Below are positions 60,455-64,000 of a stretch of 64,000 bases of DNA, one piece after another (positions within the stretch are counted from its first letter, which is position 1; every line of letters starts with the position of its first letter). The stretch is taken from positions 14,515,624 through 14,579,623 of the forward strand of contig JAPNXP010000002.1 in assembly GCA_028753945.1 (NCBI GenBank), written 5' to 3'. This DNA is from Hexactinellida sp. DTS-2022 (lineage: Eukaryota > Porifera > Hexactinellida). The notes beneath the pieces are model-generated. The model did no database searches. It had not been told where the DNA came from and worked only from the letters and a program-made list of their open reading frames with translations. Made by a program: the position numbers and the translations under genes.

Positions 60455-60615
60455 TCGAAAATACGAACACGGCTAAGGTGAAATATCGGCTAAGGAGTAG
60501 AAGGCTTAATTACCCTAGCCTATACAAATGCATGCAAGTGACTCGGTTAATACCAATTTTCAGATAATACGAACAAATTTCGGCAGTCCACTGGTGCAGT
60601 ATTAACGAGAGTAAT
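60455..60615. repeat. CATTTGTATAGG-family repeat, reverse orientation
   Basis: AATACGAACACGGCTAAGGTG and CCTATACAAATGCATGC are reverse complements of the blocks at 55770-55905; ends in TATTAACGAGAGTAATGAG. Confidence 0.55.
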
Positions 60616-61832
60616 GAGTAATATGGATTGGATTGTAAATTGTTCATGAAATTTATATTTTCATGTCGCATAAGTAACATTACATTAAAATAGTTTGCAC
60701 AAAGCAATAATTTGTCATAATTTGTTTGTACCAGGTAGGCAATACATGCGATATTTCTGGCGATGGAGTGGAGCAATTTTCCTAAATAAGTTTAGTGCGA
60801 AACAGCAATGTGAACGATAACTTTGATATTTTACTTCAAGGACATAAATCAAGCAACTATAACTCAGCACAAGCGGGATATGATGGTAGTGGTACTTTCA
60901 ATAGAATGCTAAAAAGCGCAAGTGGTATGAAGAATCCGTGTTAACATGTGCGAAGATGATCTAAAGATAAAATATGGTCCTGCTTTATCATGTATGGATG
61001 CGAACGCAGGACAAGTGTAGCTTTCCTAAAGCGACTTACCAGAAACTCAGGAGATGGAGGAACAATCGCATCAAAACTCATACATAGATATGTTCTGGTA
61101 AATTCAATGATTCAAGCGCTTAAGGACTCACCAGACAAAAAATGTCAACATCACGCATATTATAATTTAATTTGATATCAAATAGGTGAGACACCGGTTA
61201 ATAAGACTGGTTACAAGATCTACGGTGCAGAGATATTAATTAGGAAGTTATAGCTCAACAATTATTGCTATGAAGGCAATGACGATGTCTTTGCCAATAT
61301 CCAACTGAAATGAGATTTACCATTGGATAAAAGAAGGTATAAAAAATGCAACAGAGTGCTTACTGTTTAGCCGATATAATACATTTGATTAGACACAAAT
61401 AACAGTTCGTTAAAAAATACATCTAAAAAAGGGTTTCAGCCTGCTAATAACCGCTTCGTAGAAAAATTATGTCGAAGAATAAGATTCGAAGTAGATCAAG
61501 ACCGTGGGATTCCACTGAGACTAAGCAAAGAAATTTGACATCAGCAATGGACACAAGACGGGCTTCTCGATAAGCTAATTATTCGCGTAATGACCTGTGT
61601 CTTCGAAGAGACTGGAGACAAATCCACTTAGAGCGTTGGCATAGGAAAGCAAACAAGTTTCAAGCATATGGTCGCAATCAGCAAGCACATGAAAGATAAT
61701 CACAAATGTTACGGTAGCTCTAAACGTCTTATATTGTGTGTTGTGCATGTGTTTGTTTGTTTGTGATCAAACTAATAGGATTATCAGGCAATTTTAATAG
61801 GAAGAGAATCTCCAAACAATAGAAATGGAATA

Positions 61833-62113
61833 CAGTCAACATTGCTCAATTGGGGCACCTCGGGCCATAACATCTTGTCCCAATTAACCTAAAATTTTCT
61901 TTTATATACATTACATGCGTCAATTAGTAGTATTTACTTTATCAATTGGATAAAAATACGCTTGCAAATACTATCATTCACAGTTTACGCACTGAAAACT
62001 ATATTAAAATTTTAAAACTACGAAGTTAGCAATAGTTAGTATTCTAAATTTCTCCCAATTTAGAATTATTCGATAATTGACCCGTGTCCCTCCCAATTAA
62101 GAAGAGTCGACTG
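61833..62113. mobile_element. 281-bp TA-flanked MITE
   Basis: Ends CAGTCAACATTGCTCAATTG and CCAATTAAGAAGAGTCGACTG are imperfect inverted repeats with TA on both sides. Internal CCCAATT words are repeated near both ends. Confidence 0.68.
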
Positions 62114-62570
62114 TATTTTTGGCGATAAATATACCAATTAAATTGCATATTGGTCAAAATATACAGTGCACTCTAATTACAAATCTAATTATCAGATTTT
62201 ATCTTATTATCTTACTTAAATATCAATACATGTTATGATGATTCGACCAAGAGTAAATTTCAGGTTGTCATCATCATAGAGATATATTTATTCTATTCAA
62301 ATGAAATTAACCCATTTAGACTAAATTTATTTTGATGAGTGGTAAATTAACTTCATGTCAGACACAATTCATTTGAATTGTTCACAAAGGAGTCTTGATC
62401 TATCAACAAAATAAAGTTTATTGTCTCTGTGTGATCACCTATATTATTTGTTTCAAGTATCTACTTACATAACAACATAACATATATCGTAGAGTTTTTA
62501 CTGTCCCGATTACTACGTTGTGATCCAGTTTCAAATGACTGCTTTGTTTTAACTGAAAACCCTTACTCAC

Positions 62571-62639
62571 CAGACAGAAAGGTGAATTAAAGGTCACTTC
62601 ACCTCGAGTATCCGAACTCGTTTGCGACCAGTCAAACAT
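62571..62639 (-). CDS. Candidate first coding exon of the minus-strand gene
   Basis: An ATG at 62637-62639 opens 23 codons, starting MFDWSQTSSDTRGEVTF, and ends exactly at a near-consensus donor (CTG|GTGAGTAAGG) in phase 0. The exon is more GC-rich than its surroundings. It is the most upstream coding piece seen on this strand and is probably the start of the gene that ends at 48898. The intervening exon that would convert phase 0 to phase 2 was not found. Confidence 0.5.
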
Positions 62640-62737
62640 GTTTGGATAATTTAAGGCTAAACTAATTTATGGAATAACAATGTGACCAGCCAGGTGTGTT
62701 CAGATAATCTAGTTTCGCTGTATCAAGAAATCTGACC

Positions 62738-62952
62738 TTCCAGTGCCTGAAATTTGCATAAGAAAAATCGTTGGTCGTTATACAAGTCATTATTTAATTA
62801 ATATATTACTACCAACAAAGAATTAATTTACAGACTACTTATATATCGGCCAACACCTTTCAATATAAAACTCGGCTTCATAAAGGTAAATTCTAAAAAT
62901 GACCTTGCGGTGCCTTTAAATTGCATCGAAGAGGAGTTGGTCGATATTTAAG
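62738..62952. repeat. AACACCTTT-family repeat, paired copies
   Basis: TATATCGGCCAACACCTTTC ... AAACTCGGCTTC ... GAGGAGTTGGTCGATATT form an inverted-repeat element at 62844-62952. A second, partial piece (CTGACCTTCCAGTGCCTG ... GTTGGTCGTTATA) precedes it at 62738-62797. Confidence 0.6.
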
Positions 62953-63051
62953 CAATTCCAATAATTATTCGTTTATGAGTTAGATTCTCATCCAGATCCT
63001 AGTTTAAATTGTGTATTTCTTTTCGCTACAAGCAACAAATACCTTAGCAAA

Positions 63052-63085
63052 CTAACATCAGTGTAAGACAGTACACTGATGTTAG
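63052..63085. repeat. 34-bp hairpin
   Basis: CTAACATCAGTGTA and TACACTGATGTTAG pair perfectly over 14 bp around a 6-base loop. Confidence 0.75.
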
Positions 63086-64000
63086 GTAAGGAATTTGTTC
63101 CAGGTATATGTTTAGTGATGGGTAATTTGTAGCTATAATGGAGATTCCGAGGGTATTCTCAATAGAGATTGAGCTCATCCTATTAGAGTGCTTCATTAAG
63201 TGAAAAGCAATTACGGCTAATTAATTTAAGCTTGGCGTGTAACGGCTAAATTAAAATATTTACCGATTGTCACAGCTGAGTGCAATTATTATAATGAGTC
63301 ATTCATGTTAAAAATAGATTAATAGTCCTCAAGGTTAATTGTAACTGATGTTACAGAGGAAAATCATAAAAGTCACATGTGTGCGAAATGTCGAAGACTC
63401 AAATTTGTATCTGGAAAGATATATTTTAGTTTTCTGTAGTTAACAGAAGGAATCAGTGGCTTAAATGTCGTTACGTTAACATTAGATTCAAGAGGAATTG
63501 GAGCTTATTCAGTTTTAACAGTAGTATATTCGCAATTAACGGATCACTCAGTTACGGGTAAATGAACAGACATATTTAAGCTTCACTAAAGTCAGAATCA
63601 ATCTGGTGTAAAGTAGCGAATTTAAATTGGAATTCAAAGATACTTGGTTACGTAGATAATAGGTAGACATGTATTATGTATCTCTCGTAAAGCCTGTAAT
63701 CCTAAACATAATTAAGAAAATTTGAAAACCGTCATTAAATAAGGGAGCCATTGCAATGCTCTAAAAAAATTCCTGCTGGTCAGCCTAAACCACCACTATT
63801 AAATTGGTGCTTAAATAACCAACTAAATTATAAGCATAGTTCTGGTAACTATCGCCACCAGCCCGAGTATTTGTAGAGCCTTGCTCATTCGGGATATGAG
63901 TCAAATAAATATTATAAAATATTACGCGTCAGTAAAGAAATAAAAAGTTAACACTAATTGTCTGTAAATCGGCCACAATTACTCAATCAGGAAGTTATGG
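63086..64000. other. AT-rich sequence, nothing recognised
   Basis: No gene, repeat or RNA gene recognised to the end of the window. Confidence 0.4.

Noticed and set aside
61000-61100. Possible minus-strand exon with a GTAAGT donor at about 61030
   Set aside because: One frame is open for 18 codons, but its entry phase does not fit the preceding exon at 62571; left out as uncertain.

Overview
The window is nuclear DNA of an AT-rich, intron-bearing animal. GT-AG introns are mostly 60-400 bp but reach several kb. Adhesion GPCR, AMPK-related kinase, CEP78, BORCS5 and NOL4-like genes point to a metazoan. The compact genes, high AT and very dense small transposons suggest a sponge or another non-bilaterian marine invertebrate; that placement is inference. 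Gene models below were built by hand from reading frame, splice sites and phase, so exon edges are predictions.

Layout. The first 32 kb carries genes on the + strand: a 5'-partial adhesion GPCR (to 4815), an unrecognised multi-pass membrane protein (5805-7736), a transposon-rich block (8.0-15 kb) with a decayed hAT transposase and, on the - strand, an intact 878-residue Mutator-like transposase with a C-terminal PHD finger (11279-13915), then a tight run of CEP78 (15277-17560), a small hypothetical gene (18265-18609), BORCS5 (18983-19477) and a many-exon HUNK-like kinase (19831-31848). From 34 kb on, genes lie on the - strand and converge on the first set: a small cupin-domain protein (34324-39130), a six-exon NOL4-like gene (40854-45063), and a sparse gene whose SUMO-interacting C-terminal exon is at 48898-49440 and whose further candidate exons lie up to 62639. 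From 49.5 to 64 kb little coding sequence can be recognised.

Mobile DNA is the most striking layer. I could define four non-autonomous hAT elements with perfect 8-bp target duplications, two more hAT-type ones with weaker or uninformative duplications, a 756-bp foldback element with a 9-bp duplication whose arms are arrays of a 12-bp unit, several TA-flanked pogo/mariner-like MITE families, a roughly 165-bp MITE present three times, and a 2.7-kb element with long imperfect inverted repeats filling a kinase intron. Several sit inside introns and make up most of them. CEP78, BORCS5 and kinase-domain exons are clearly more GC-rich than the surrounding DNA and than the receptor genes.

The genes do not form one pathway. 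CEP78 (centriole/cilium), BORCS5 (lysosome positioning), the kinase and the nuclear NOL4-like protein look like ordinary animal housekeeping or regulatory genes that happen to be adjacent.
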